64,000 nucleotides of DNA from contig JBGAHE010000028.1 in NCBI GenBank assembly GCA_044226365.1, positions 3,920 through 67,919 on the forward strand. Direction: 5' to 3'. Both the position numbers and the translations under genes were made by a program. Below, piece after piece: positions 1-8,916 of this stretch; position 1 is the first letter of the stretch; each line of letters starts with the position of its first letter. The DNA comes from JALHNI01 sp044226365. GTDB lineage: Bacteria > Acidobacteriota > Terriglobia > Bryobacterales > Bryobacteraceae. The notes beneath the pieces are model-generated. The model searched no databases. It was not told the DNA's origin and saw only the letters and a program-made list of their open reading frames with translations.

Positions 1-496
1 GTGGGATGAGCACATGACAGTAGAGCGGAAGGATGGCAGCTTGTGGATGCTGGCGCGGACGACGACGGGGTTGATGCAGAGCACGTCGACCGATGGCGGC
101 CGCACGTGGGCGGTGCCGAGTCAGCCGGCGATCGAGCATCCGGTGGCGCGCTTCCATTTGCGTCGGCTCGCTTCCGGGCGGATTCTGTTGGTGAAGCATG
201 GAGAGACGATCGATTCGCATGAGGGACGCAGTAAGTTGACGGCGTGGCTGTCCGAAGATGAGGGGGCGACGTGGAAGGGCGGCTTGATGCTGGATGAGCG
301 GACGGGCATTTCGTACCCGGACGGCTTTCAGGCACCCGACGGGGCGATTTACATTTCCTACGACCGGAACCGCGCGAAGGATGGCGAGATTCTGCTGGCA
401 AAGTTTACGGAAGAAGATATTCTGGCGCGGCGGCTGGTGAGTGCGGGGGCGAGGCTGAAAGGCTTGATCAGCCGGCCGCTGAAGAACCGGCCATGA
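1..496 (+). CDS. Sialidase/BNR-repeat family protein, C-terminal part (cut by window edge)
   Basis: The reading frame is open from base 2 (W-D-E-H before the first ATG at 14), so this is the 3' end of a longer gene. The visible 164 residues contain the BNR-type pattern 'STDGGRTW' and a second 'SEDEGATW', the alternating Asp-box blades of six-bladed sialidase-type propellers. The segment 'SYPDGFQAPDGAIYISYD' followed by '...EILLAKFTEEDIL' is typical of bacterial exo-sialidase-like proteins. These families cleave or bind terminal sugars, usually outside the cytoplasm; the signal peptide and the catalytic arginines would lie upstream and cannot be checked. The stop overlaps the start of the next gene by 4 bases (ATGA), so the two are probably co-translated. 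Confidence 0.75.
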   Translation, partial: WDEHMTVERKDGSLWMLARTTTGLMQSTSTDGGRTWAVPSQPAIEHPVARFHLRRLASGRILLVKHGETIDSHEGRSKLTAWLSEDEGATWKGGLMLDERTGISYPDGFQAPDGAIYISYDRNRAKDGEILLAKFTEEDILARRLVSAGARLKGLISRPLKNRP

Positions 497-2664
497 TGTG
501 GTGGCTGCTGGCCTGGTGGGCGGCGCAGGGCGATTGGGCCGTTAAAGATCGTCCTTACCGGATGGCCGTGGAGGTGCGGACGACGGAGGCGAATTCGCCG
601 GTGGCGGCGGAGTTCGCGCCGGGTGTCGCCTTTGATCCGGATTCGATTCGCGTGATGCGCGAGGGGCGGGAGGTGCCGTCGCAAATTTCCGAGGCCGTGG
701 AGGCCGGGCAGGCCGGCAAGGTGATGTGGCTGGTGGCGCGCGCGGGCGCGGGCCGGTACGACATTTACTTCGACTTAGTGGGGAAGCGGCGATGGCCCGA
801 GCGCGACCGTCGCGAGCCGATTGGCGGCGGCGACGCTTTCTTTCACAATCGTCCGCAGGGGTTCGATCAGTTGGGCGTGGGGATGAAGAACGATCAGCCC
901 ATGGTGGGCGATTGGGATGGCGACGGGCGGATCGACTTACTGACTCGCAATATTTACTCGTCGACTTACGGCGAGCCGTGGTGGGGTGTTTATTTCTGGC
1001 GGAATATCGGGAGCAATGAGCGGCCACGGTTTGACCGCTATCGGCGATTGAGGGCGGACGGGAAGTGGATCGATGACTTTTACGGGACGTATCAATGGCG
1101 GGGCGAGGAGTTATTGGTGGGCGTGGGAGGCGGTGCGCGGCGGGGGGAGTTGAAGTCGTATCGGCGAACGGAGGAACGGGATTCCCTGGGTTGGCCGGTA
1201 TTGAGCGAAACGACATGGCGGCATCGTCCCGGAGGCGGTGGGCTCGATTACGGCATGCGTCTCCTCGATTGGCTGGGCCAGGGCGGGCTCGACTTATTCA
1301 CGGTGCGGGCGACGGTGGAGTACTTTCCGCGGCAGGTGGTGGATTACTCTCTGTATCGGCATCCGGGGGTGACCGGTGCGCCGGAAGTGGTGCCGTTGGC
1401 GGGGCAGATGACTTACTCGGAATGGCCGGCGGACTTATTCGATGTCAATGGCGACGACAAGCGCGACTTACTGGGGTCGACGCGGGGGTTGAATGAGCCA
1501 ACGCTGAAGACTTGCGTGGTGGCCTGGGAGAATACGGGCACCGCGGCGGCGCCGGCGTTTGCCAAGCCGGCGCGCTGCGTTTACGACACGTCGCCGGAGG
1601 GGTTCGCGATTCCGACGGTGGCCAAGCCGTGGCCAGGGTTGCTGGTGAGCCGTGGGTCGTGGCTCGACCATGTCGACTTCGTGCGCGGGGCGTTCGTTTC
1701 GCGGGGGCCCCTGCTGGCGCGGGGCCTGCCCGTATCGTTCGGCGGCTACAGCAGTGTGGACGCGGTGGATTGGGACGGCGATGGCGATCTCGATCTGGTG
1801 GGGGGCAACGAGACGGGCTTTCTGCAATTGGTGGAGAACACGAGCGCCGGCGGCCGCACGATGTTTCAAACGGCGCGCAAGATTGCGTTGACCAACGGCC
1901 AGCCGATGTATGCGGGACGCTGGCAGTTCATTCAGGATGCGGATCCGGAGAGGCCGTTCGGACAGTCGAAGCCGGCGCTGGTGGATTGGGATGGCGATGG
2001 CGATCTGGATGTGATCGCGGGCAATAACAGTAATCGGCTGGCGTATTTCGAGAATGTCGGGACGCGGCGGGCGCCACGCTATGCGCCGTTGCGCAAGTTG
2101 CTGCACGATGGCGGCGAGTACTTCTCGTTCCGGGCGCAGCCGGCGCCGGTGGATTGGAATGGCGACGGCCTGCCGGACTTAGTGGCGGGTTCCTCACCGG
2201 GGCGGGATCGCAATGACGGGCGCGAGATTGCGGTGTGTCTATATGTGCGCTACCGGGCGCCGGATGGCAGTTGGCGGTTGCGAGCCGGAGTGCCGTTTCG
2301 CTTGGCGGATGGGAGGGAACTGCGCACGCCGATTCCGTATCATCATGGCTTCGCGGTGGTGGATTGGGATGGCGATGGGCGGCTCGATTTGTTCTCGAAT
2401 GAGCGGTCGCACGTGGTGTGGTATCGGAATGTGGGCACGATGGCGGAGCCGCGGTTTGAGCGGCAGATGATGCGTTACTACGGAACGCCGCTGACGGTGA
2501 GTCATCACGAGACCAGCGTGCGGGCGGTGGATTGGGATGGCGATGGGCAATTGGATCTGGTGCTGGGCGGGGAGAGTGGGTGGGTGTACTTTTTCCGGCG
2601 GGCGGGGCTGGTGGCGCCGGCGGGTCCGGTGGTGAAGGTGGGGGTGGTGGAGCGGCGCCCATAG
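493..2664 (+). CDS. Secreted VCBS/FG-GAP repeat protein
   Basis: This 723-residue protein starts with a short hydrophobic leader (MMWWLLAWWAAQG), read as a signal peptide. At least seven calcium-binding loops of the form D-x-D/N-G-D-x-x-x-D-L follow, for example 'DWDGDGRIDLL' near residue 141, 'DVNGDDKRDLL', 'DWDGDGDLDLV', 'DWNGDGLPDLV' and 'DWDGDGQLDLV' near the C-terminus. Such repeats form an integrin-like beta-propeller in exported binding proteins. No catalytic domain is recognisable. The ATGA overlap with the sialidase-like gene suggests one transcript and a joint role in handling an extracellular glycan, which is inference from context only. Confidence 0.8.
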   Translation: MMWWLLAWWAAQGDWAVKDRPYRMAVEVRTTEANSPVAAEFAPGVAFDPDSIRVMREGREVPSQISEAVEAGQAGKVMWLVARAGAGRYDIYFDLVGKRRWPERDRREPIGGGDAFFHNRPQGFDQLGVGMKNDQPMVGDWDGDGRIDLLTRNIYSSTYGEPWWGVYFWRNIGSNERPRFDRYRRLRADGKWIDDFYGTYQWRGEELLVGVGGGARRGELKSYRRTEERDSLGWPVLSETTWRHRPGGGGLDYGMRLLDWLGQGGLDLFTVRATVEYFPRQVVDYSLYRHPGVTGAPEVVPLAGQMTYSEWPADLFDVNGDDKRDLLGSTRGLNEPTLKTCVVAWENTGTAAAPAFAKPARCVYDTSPEGFAIPTVAKPWPGLLVSRGSWLDHVDFVRGAFVSRGPLLARGLPVSFGGYSSVDAVDWDGDGDLDLVGGNETGFLQLVENTSAGGRTMFQTARKIALTNGQPMYAGRWQFIQDADPERPFGQSKPALVDWDGDGDLDVIAGNNSNRLAYFENVGTRRAPRYAPLRKLLHDGGEYFSFRAQPAPVDWNGDGLPDLVAGSSPGRDRNDGREIAVCLYVRYRAPDGSWRLRAGVPFRLADGRELRTPIPYHHGFAVVDWDGDGRLDLFSNERSHVVWYRNVGTMAEPRFERQMMRYYGTPLTVSHHETSVRAVDWDGDGQLDLVLGGESGWVYFFRRAGLVAPAGPVVKVGVVERRP

Positions 2665-2690
2665 ATGAAGGGTTGCGGCAATTCAAAATA

Positions 2691-2705
2691 CTTTGCAATG
2701 CAAAG
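2691..2705. promoter_or_regulatory. 15-bp palindrome, candidate operator of the ADOP permease
   Basis: CTTTGCA-A-TGCAAAG is a perfect inverted repeat of two 7-base arms around one base. It lies in the only AT-rich stretch between the VCBS gene and the permease, about 27 bases before the preferred TTG start. Position and symmetry suggest a repressor site, possibly of a PadR-type regulator, since ADOP permeases often sit next to padR genes; no padR gene is adjacent here, so the regulator is unknown. Confidence 0.45.
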
Positions 2706-2731
2706 AATCGTGTGATAGCTTGAAGGGCATC

Positions 2732-5215
2732 TTGAACGATCTGGTTTATGCGGCCCGCTCTTTGGGCCAAGCGCGGGCATTCACGTTCGTCTGTATCGTG
2801 TCGCTAGGAATCGGAATGGTGCCGGTGATTGCGGTGCCGTATTTGTCCCGCATTCCGAGCTTGCCGCCTCGCGGAGTCAGCACGGCGGGGCTGGTGGAAG
2901 TGATCACGACGACGGTGGAGTCGCGCGCGGCGACGAACTCCTGGTCGTATCCGGACTATCTCGACCTGCGCCACGCTGAGACGGGCATGACTTTGCTGGG
3001 ATGGGCTAGTGCGCCGAGCGAGATCACTTTGCCGACGGGCGGGAAGGTGACGACGTACCCGCTGTATGTGTCCGACGACTACTTTCCCACGCTCGGGGTG
3101 AAGCTCGCGCGCGGGACGGGCTTCGATGGACAAACGAAGCTCGCCGTGGTGGTGTCATACCAGTTCTGGCAGAACGACCTGGGCGGCGATCCGGCGATTC
3201 TTGGCAAGACGCTGAAGCTGGATAAGCTGCCCTACGTGGTGACGGGAGTGGCGCCCGAAGGGTTCGAAGGGCACATGGGGCTGCAGGGGAAGTCGCTGTT
3301 TGTGCCTTTGGAGCGGTTCCCGCTGCTGGTGCAGGACGACAAGGCGGGACTTGACCGGGGCAAGGAATGGCTGTTTCTGCACGGGCGGCTGGCCAACGGG
3401 GTCGGGGTGGCGCAGGCGAACGCGGCCGTAGAGCGCGTCACCGGGCAGATGGCCAAAGATCATCCGGCCACGAATAAACTCAAGGCCGGGAGCGTGGTGG
3501 CCTACGATCCGATGGGCTTCGGGCGTTCGCAGTTCCGACGATTGCAGGCACTAGCGCTGACTTTGACCGGCGCGGTACTGTTCGTGGTCTGCCTAAATCT
3601 GTCCGGCATGATGCAGGTGCGAAGCGCGCGGCGGGAGAGGGAGCTCTCGATCCGGCAGGCCGTGGGCGCCACCCGGTTCCGGCTGGCGCGGCATCTGCTG
3701 GCGGAAGCGGTCCTGTTGGCGGGGGCGGGAGGTTTGGTGGCGTTGCTGGTGCTGGCCAATGCGCCCGCGGTGATTTCGCAATTGGCGAGCCAGCCGATCC
3801 CGGCGCAGTTCCAGGAGGCGCTGACGGTCGACTTTTCGATGGTGGCGATCTGTGGCGGGCTGTGCCTGGTGACGAGCCTGGCATTCGGGTTCTTGCCGGC
3901 GATGCGGTACAGCCGTCCGGTGATTATCTCGGCGCTAAAAGACGAAGCCGGAGCGGGCGGCATGCGGGTCGGACGGGCGCATCGCTATACAGCTGCGCTG
4001 CAGGTGGCGATCGCGGTGCCCCTGTTGGTGTTGGGCGGCATTAGTCTTGATCGCGTGCGTTCCACGGCCATCGCGAAACTTGGCTTTGACGCAGATCGCG
4101 TGTTCGCCGCGCCATTGGAGCTGGAGGCCGGGCCGGAGAATGGCGACGCGGCAAAGGTCGACTTCCGGATCCGCAGCCTGCGCGAGGATCTGGCGAATTC
4201 CGCCGGGATCGCATCGGCGACCGTGGCGGATGGCTTGCCGCTGGACTTCCGCGCGCGCGGGGCGACGGTTTCCCTGCCATCTGCCGCGGCGACGCAATGG
4301 CGGGTCCACGTGACGCGCGTGGGGGACGGGTATCTGCATACGATGGGCATTCCGCTTCTCAGCGGCCGCGGCTTCGGGCAGGAGGATCGGCTGGGGTCAA
4401 CGCCGGTCACGATCATCTCGAAGGCATTGGCGGACCGGCTTTTCCCGCAGTCTGGAGTCGGCGAGGCGATCGGCAAGCGACTGACGTTTGGGGCATCCGG
4501 CGCATCCGGAGACCGGCCGACGCAGCCGCTGACGGTGATCGGCGTGACGGGCGACTTCCCCACTTCGCAGATGAGCGCCGAGCGCGCGCAGTTGCTGCTG
4601 CCATTGGGTCAGTTGGAAACGGTGCGGCCGAAGTCGATCAGCACGGACGAGCGCGGCCGGCGGCTGCCGGATCTGCTGTTGATTGCGCGGGCCGGGGCCG
4701 GGGAACAGCCCGAGAAGATCATGGCGAGCCTGCAGAACGTGGTGCGGCAACTCGAGCCTGAGTTTCGGCGGGACCGCATTGTGACGGGCGCGTCGCTTCG
4801 GAAGCGGAGCGTGGACGACTTCCTGACGCAGTCGGCGGTGGCTGGTGTGACCGGTGGCGTGGTTTTGATTCTGTCGGCTCTGGGGATCTATGGTGTGGTG
4901 GGGCTGATGGTCGTGACCCGCACGCGCGAGATCGCGGTGCGGATCGCATTGGGGGCTTCGCGCGCCCGGGTAGTGAGCCTGATCCTGCTGGATGTCGTGC
5001 GGCTGACGGCCCCGGGCGTCGCTCTAGGACTGTTGCTGACCGCGGTCCTGGTTCACCTGAATGGCGAGAACATGGGCATCCCCCTAAGCAGCGTGGAGCC
5101 GCTCGCGTACGTGGTGGGCGGCGCGATCGCGATCGGCGTCGCGGTGGTGGCGGGGCTGGTCCCAGCCCGCCGTGCGGCGTCAGTGCTACCGATGGTGGCG
5201 ATGCGGGCGGAGTAG
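2732..5215 (+). CDS. ADOP-type duplicated ABC transporter permease (MacB/FtsX-like)
   Basis: The frame is open from TTG 2693, but that codon lies inside a palindrome. TTG 2732 gives the usual N-terminus (LNDLVYAARSLGQARAF), has GAAGGG at 2722-2727 four bases upstream, and yields 827 residues. The order is a first membrane helix, a MacB-type periplasmic domain ('WSYPDYLDLR'), a three-helix FtsX domain ('ERELSIRQAVGATRFRLARHL'), a second periplasmic domain and a second FtsX domain ('REIAVRIALGASRARV'). This duplicated architecture without a partner ATPase defines the acidobacterial duplicated orphan permeases. The substrate is unknown; MacB-like mechanotransmission is a family-based guess. Confidence 0.85.
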   Translation: MNDLVYAARSLGQARAFTFVCIVSLGIGMVPVIAVPYLSRIPSLPPRGVSTAGLVEVITTTVESRAATNSWSYPDYLDLRHAETGMTLLGWASAPSEITLPTGGKVTTYPLYVSDDYFPTLGVKLARGTGFDGQTKLAVVVSYQFWQNDLGGDPAILGKTLKLDKLPYVVTGVAPEGFEGHMGLQGKSLFVPLERFPLLVQDDKAGLDRGKEWLFLHGRLANGVGVAQANAAVERVTGQMAKDHPATNKLKAGSVVAYDPMGFGRSQFRRLQALALTLTGAVLFVVCLNLSGMMQVRSARRERELSIRQAVGATRFRLARHLLAEAVLLAGAGGLVALLVLANAPAVISQLASQPIPAQFQEALTVDFSMVAICGGLCLVTSLAFGFLPAMRYSRPVIISALKDEAGAGGMRVGRAHRYTAALQVAIAVPLLVLGGISLDRVRSTAIAKLGFDADRVFAAPLELEAGPENGDAAKVDFRIRSLREDLANSAGIASATVADGLPLDFRARGATVSLPSAAATQWRVHVTRVGDGYLHTMGIPLLSGRGFGQEDRLGSTPVTIISKALADRLFPQSGVGEAIGKRLTFGASGASGDRPTQPLTVIGVTGDFPTSQMSAERAQLLLPLGQLETVRPKSISTDERGRRLPDLLLIARAGAGEQPEKIMASLQNVVRQLEPEFRRDRIVTGASLRKRSVDDFLTQSAVAGVTGGVVLILSALGIYGVVGLMVVTRTREIAVRIALGASRARVVSLILLDVVRLTAPGVALGLLLTAVLVHLNGENMGIPLSSVEPLAYVVGGAIAIGVAVVAGLVPARRAASVLPMVAMRAE

Positions 5216-5344
5216 GTTGGCGGGGGCGCCTGACGGACGATTCGAGCACTGGCCGCGACGTGCCGTGACCCAATCGCTTACTGATTTGCCGTGGCGATCC
5301 ACTGGTGGGGTTTCGCGACGATTTCGGAAGCTGTTCTGGTAAGT

Positions 5345-5418
5345 TGGCTCCCCGACATGGATTCGAACCACGATTCACGGCGTCAAAGACCGCTGTCCTA
5401 CCGTTAGACGATCGGGGA
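5345..5418 (-). tRNA. tRNA-Gln (anticodon TTG)
   Basis: Read on the minus strand the 74 bases fold as a cloverleaf: acceptor TCCCCGA/TCGGGGA (5412-5418 with 5349-5355), a short D arm GTC...GAC, an anticodon stem closed by G-T pairs around the loop CTTTGAC (anticodon TTG), and a T arm with TTCGAATCC. Discriminator G and an encoded CCA end (5345-5347) are present. The 129 bases between this gene and the ADOP permease hold no gene or motif I can support. Confidence 0.93.
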
Positions 5419-5428
5419 GTACCGCTCT

Positions 5429-5884
5429 TCAGTTTACCAAAGGCTCGGCCGCCGGGTACTCCCAATAGTTCAAATTCACTTCGGTGAGGGTGGCTTGGGC
5501 GAGGGTGACGACTTCGAAGCGGAAGCGGCTTTGGCGATCGTTGGCCAGGAGGGAACGGCGGCCTTCGGCTTCGCTTTCGCCGAGGATCTCGAGGTCGTTG
5601 TGGCGGGCGACGCGGCGGTAGAAGTCGAGGACAGCTTCCATGGGGGCGTCGGTCTTCACCTGGAGGTCGACGTAGCGCGCGTGAGTGACGGGCATGAGGC
5701 CACGGCGGATGGTGGGGCGCTCGCCGGGGTAGGCGGGCAGCCATTCCGGGAGGCGGATGGAGGCAGCGAGACTTCGGCGCGGTGGCGCTGGTTTCGTCCT
5801 GCGAGCAAAGCTCAATCAGGCCAGGACAGTGCGTGAAGGTTGTCGGCCGGAGTGGTGCAGGTAGAGGATCTCACTCTTCGTCAT
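5429..5884 (-). pseudogene. Hypothetical protein, frameshifted near its start
   Basis: An uninterrupted frame covers 5429-5815. It ends in a coherent fold-like stretch: 'LPEWLPAYPGERP', then 'HARYVDLQVKTDAPMEAVLDFYRR', then a beta-rich C-terminus. The 'YPG...LQVxTDxPxxxVxxFYR' layout resembles small acidobacterial proteins of unknown function; this is a resemblance, not an identification. A better start is ATG 5884 (MTKSEILYLHH...), which overlaps the end of the preceding gene but runs in another frame, so a base appears to be lost between about 5815 and 5840. It belongs to the block of disrupted genes at 5.4-8.9 kb, and sequencing error is as likely as real decay. Confidence 0.45.
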
Positions 5885-6466
5885 AGTGGTCGATGTGCAG
5901 GTCGATCAGGGGCAGCAAAGCTCGGTACTCGTCATGTACCGGCAGTGAAGACGGTGTAGCGCAAGTGGATCAGCGTGGTGGGACCAGTTGTTGACGAAGA
6001 TCTCGAACTGCTCGGTCTGGTCTTCGGACTCGGCCACCAGCCGATGGGTTTGGTCGGGATGGTGGAGCCAGCCGTCTTCGGTGAGGCGTAAGCCGAGTTG
6101 GGGCATCGTCACGGTAGTGGCTGATGACGTTGAAAACGGCATCGGGCGTGGTGTGGTCGAACTCAAGCCACGCGGAGGCTTCGGTGTCGGAAGTGGGCTG
6201 CAGGCCGCGGGCGCGGGCACCGATGAGTCGGGCGCACGGGTAGGGGCGCATGCATTCGGGCTCGACGGGCGGCGGGGCGAGCCAGGTGCGCTGGCCGGCA
6301 GTCCGCATGGGGATGGAGCCGTCGGGGCGGGGAATGGGTTCGATGAGCGCCTGGAGGGCGGCGCCGTGGAGAGGTCCGCGGAGTAGATGCGATGACGCAC
6401 TTCATCCCGCAGTTCGATCCGTTCGACTCTGGTGGTACACTTTCCTCCCCGGAGGCTCCACGTCAT
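5871..6466 (-). pseudogene. Hypothetical protein with several frameshifts
   Basis: A protein-like sequence can be followed only by changing frame about four times. It begins at ATG 6466 with '...VERIELRDEVRHRIYSADL', shifts near 6373 into 'LHGAALQALIEPIPRPDG' and '...TSDTEASAWLEFDHTTPDAVFNVISHYR', shifts near 6110 into 'LRLTEDGWLHHPDQTHRLVAESEDQTEQFEIF', and ends after one or two more shifts as 'EYRALLPLIDLHIDHYDEE' with a stop at 5871. The reconstructed product is roughly 190 residues, soluble, with no domain I recognise. It follows nuoI by 10 bases. The apparent changes fit lost single bases in short G/C runs. Confidence 0.4.
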
Positions 6467-6476
6467 GAGGTGGTGT

Positions 6477-6979
6477 TTAGTGGCCGCCGGAGCCGGCGTT
6501 GGCCTGCGAATCGTAAGCGAGCGACGTCTGGCCGGCGGGCGGAACCTCGAGCGTTTCTCTTTGCGATAGATCAGCGTGGAAGTGTCGTAGCTGGCGACTT
6601 CGAATTTGTGGCCATGGTGATGGCATCGGTGGGGCAGGCTTCGACGCGGCTGTAGCCGCAGAAGATGCAGCGGTTGTAATCGATGTTGTAGACCTTGGCG
6701 AAGCGTTCGCCGCCGGAGATGCGGAGTTTGTCGCTATTTTCCGCCGCTTCGATGTAGATGCAATCCGAGGGGCAGGCGGCAGCGCAAGGGAAACAGGCGA
6801 CGCACTTCTCGAGACCGTTCTCATCGCGCTGAGGACGTGCGCGCCGCAGTAACGTTCCTCGCTGCGGCGGGCCGTCGGATAAGGCTCCGTCAGCGCCGGC
6901 TGCAGCATTTCCCCGAAGGTGATGCCCATGCCTTTGGTGATGGCTTTCGCCGCGCTCAAATTTCCGTCAGATTTGCCAT
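6477..6979 (-). pseudogene. nuoI: NADH-quinone oxidoreductase subunit I (2x[4Fe-4S]), frameshifted
   Basis: NuoI is the peripheral-arm ferredoxin-like subunit of respiratory complex I, carrying clusters N6a and N6b. The start is ATG 6979, preceded by AGGAAAAGA, giving MANLTEI then LSAAKAITKGMGITFGEM. The first cluster motif reads C-V-A-C-F-P-C-A-A-A-C-P and the second C-I-F-C-G-Y-x-V-E-A-C-P. At least four single-base losses break the frame, near 6960, 6832, 6612 and 6550. At the third cysteine of the second motif the sequence reads S-R instead of C, so the N6b cluster could not form as written. No other nuo gene is in the window. Either a decayed extra copy or an intact gene hidden by sequence errors. 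Confidence 0.75.
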
Positions 6980-7019
6980 TCTTTTCCTGTTATTCACGGT
7001 TTAGGACCCGGTGCGGGGA

Positions 7020-7475
7020 TTAGTTGTTAGCGCCGCAGCCGGGGCGCAGGCGGGACGTCATCGCCGGCTCCGAACAGGTCGGACCGCCGAGGGCGGCGAA
7101 GTCGGCTTTGACGAAACCGCTGGTGGCGGCTTCGATAAGGTCGTCGCCGTTGACTAGGAAAATGGAGAACTGCTCGATGCCGTAGGCGTTCGAGACGGGG
7201 TAGCCAGCGGCTTCGTCGTCGATCAGGGTGGGGGCTGGACTGGCGAACTGGCGAAGGAAGTACGGGGTGAGTTCGGCATCGTCTGGGAGATCAGCACGAC
7301 GGGTAGACCGCCGCGGCCAGGCCGGTTCAAACGGCTGGGCGAGTTGGCGGACAGGACAACTGATTTTGAAGAAGACTAACAGCCGTCGCCCGGCCGGGGA
7401 GACGGGAGTGCCCATTCACGTCGGGCAAGGTGAAGATGGGCGCTGGATCGCCGGGACCGAGCACGTGCAGGACTT
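7020..7475 (-). pseudogene. Thioredoxin-like / AhpC-TSA family protein, frameshifted
   Basis: In one frame 'VLGPGDPAPIFTLPDVNG' matches the N-terminus of AhpC/TSA-type thioredoxin-fold proteins. In the next frame 'VFFKISCPVRQLAQPF' occupies the active-site position, then 'PTLIDDEAAGYPVSNAYGIEQ' and 'SIFLVNGDDLIEAATSGFVKADFAALG' form the C-terminal half. 'GLPVVLISQ' is readable in a further frame near 7290. The second cysteine of the expected C-P-V-C is R (CGC for TGC). At least three frame changes occur. It follows the glycosyltransferase-methyltransferase gene with almost no gap. An intact protein would be a cytoplasmic thiol-disulfide oxidoreductase of about 150 residues. Confidence 0.6.
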
Positions 7476-8863
7476 CCGCGCGATGACGATCGGTGAGAGT
7501 CCGTTCCATGGCAGGACGGGTCGAGCAGGCGCCACAGCCAGACCGTCTTGTCGAAGAGCTTGAGGAAGACTTTGCCCAAGCGTTCCAGGCGCAGCACCTT
7601 GCCCGGCGACCCACCAGAAGAACGTGCCCATCTTGTTCAGCTGCACGACGCGTTCGATGGTGAAGCCGGCCTTGAAACCTGCTGCTCGATGCCGGCGCGG
7701 GTGAAGCGCTGGCGGACGCCGAGCGTGCGGTCAGCGAGCCGGCGAGGCCAGGGCCCTGCGGCACCAGCAGAATGAGCTTGCCTTGCGGCACCAGGCAATC
7801 GTGCGGGCGGCGAAGGCCAGGTCAGGTTCTCCTGGCTTTCGAGGACGTTGACGCAGAGCACGGACTCCAAAACCATTGCGCAGGTCTTCGAACTCGTGGG
7901 GCTTGGCCGGGTCGAGCTTCATCACCTCGACGTTCGGCGTGCGCAGGAAGCGATTCCAGAGGGCGTGCAGATAGAGTGGTTCGTTCTCGCCGACGACGTA
8001 GCGTTTCCGCTTACCCATCAACTGGCCGGCGAGCGCGCCGATACCGGCGCCCACTTCGAGGACGGTGTCGCCGAGTTCAGGCCGGATGACGCGGGTGAGC
8101 CAGTTGAGATACTGCGGCGTGCCGGCGAGATTGTTGAGGAACATGCGACCGTAGGGCTGCTGATACAGGTCGTCGATGATCCAGAATTTGAAGATCACCA
8201 GCAGGGCTTTCACGCCGTCCTTCCAGCCGATCTTCTTGCCTTCCTCAAACGTGCGGCCGTGATAGGAGATGGGGACTTCGTAAATCGCAGACGCCGCTTG
8301 GCGCACTTCATGGTGATCTCGGGCTCGAAGCCAAAACGATCCGAACGCACGAGGATCGACTTAAGCAGATCGGTGCGGAAGACCTTGTAGCAGGTTTCCA
8401 TGTCGGTGAGGTTCAGGTTCGAGAACATGTTCGAGATCAACGTGGTACTTGTTGATCCGCGAGTGCCAGAAGGGCAGGACGCGCGTTTGATCGCCGACCA
8501 GGTAACGGGAGCCGAAGACAGCGTCGGCGTGGCCGGAGAGCAAGGGCGCAGCAGGATGGGGTATTCGTTGGGGTCGTATTCGAGGTCGGCATCCTGGACG
8601 ATGCAGAAGTCGCCGGTGGCTTGTTCAATGGCGGAGCGGACGGCGCCTTTGCCGCGATTGACGGCGTGGCGAAAGAGGCGGATGCGCGGGTCGTCGGCGG
8701 CGAGACGTTCGAGGATGGCGGAGGTGCCGTCGGTGGAGCAGTCGTCCACGATGATCAACTCCCGATCCATATTCTCCGGCAGGGGAGCGGCTAAAACTTG
8801 TCGTAAACTGCGCTCCGCCACCGCCCGTTCATTGTAAACGGGTATCAGAATCGAAAGCTTCAT
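7474..8863 (-). pseudogene. Bifunctional family 2 glycosyltransferase / class I SAM methyltransferase, frameshifted
   Basis: The N-terminal half is a DPM1-like GT-A enzyme: 'SILIPVYNERAVAE', 'LIIVDDCSTDGTSAIL', 'GKGAVRSAIEQATGD', the DxD-type 'VQDADLEYDPNEYP', and after a shift 'GHADAVFGSRYLVG', then 'NLTDMETCYKVFR' and 'GFEPEITMKCAKR'. After another shift 'YEVPISYHGRTFEEGKKIGWKDG' ends the GT region. The second half has the SAM-binding motif 'VLEVGAGIGALAGQL' and, in other frames, 'SVLCVNVLE' and 'LPWNGLSPIVIAR' near the end. Frame changes lie near 8543, 8448 and 8287 and at least five more between 7890 and 7510. This fusion is known in Acidobacteria and probably acts on lipid-linked sugars. 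ATG 8863 starts the gene, divergent from the oxidoreductase at 8917. Confidence 0.75.
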
Positions 8864-8916
8864 TGGTCCCCATCAGTATAGTAGGATTCGGTTTGAAAAC
8901 CCGTAAAGGAGTTTAC
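8864..8916. promoter_or_regulatory. Divergent promoter region with overlapping -10 hexamers
   Basis: The 53 bases between the two divergent genes contain TATAGT on the plus strand (8877-8882) and TATACT on the minus strand (8880-8875), overlapping each other. Each could be a -10 box for one direction. A strong ribosome binding site AAAGGAG (8905-8911) serves the plus-strand gene. No convincing -35 boxes. Confidence 0.35.

Noticed and set aside
14..496. ATG at 14 as the true start of the first gene
   Set aside because: The frame is open to the left edge and the N-terminus begins in the middle of a sialidase-type repeat, so the gene is cut by the window.
2505..2780. Minus-strand open frames across the VCBS, permease and other long genes
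   Set aside because: They are arginine- or proline-rich shadows of the coding strand, a normal effect of high GC.
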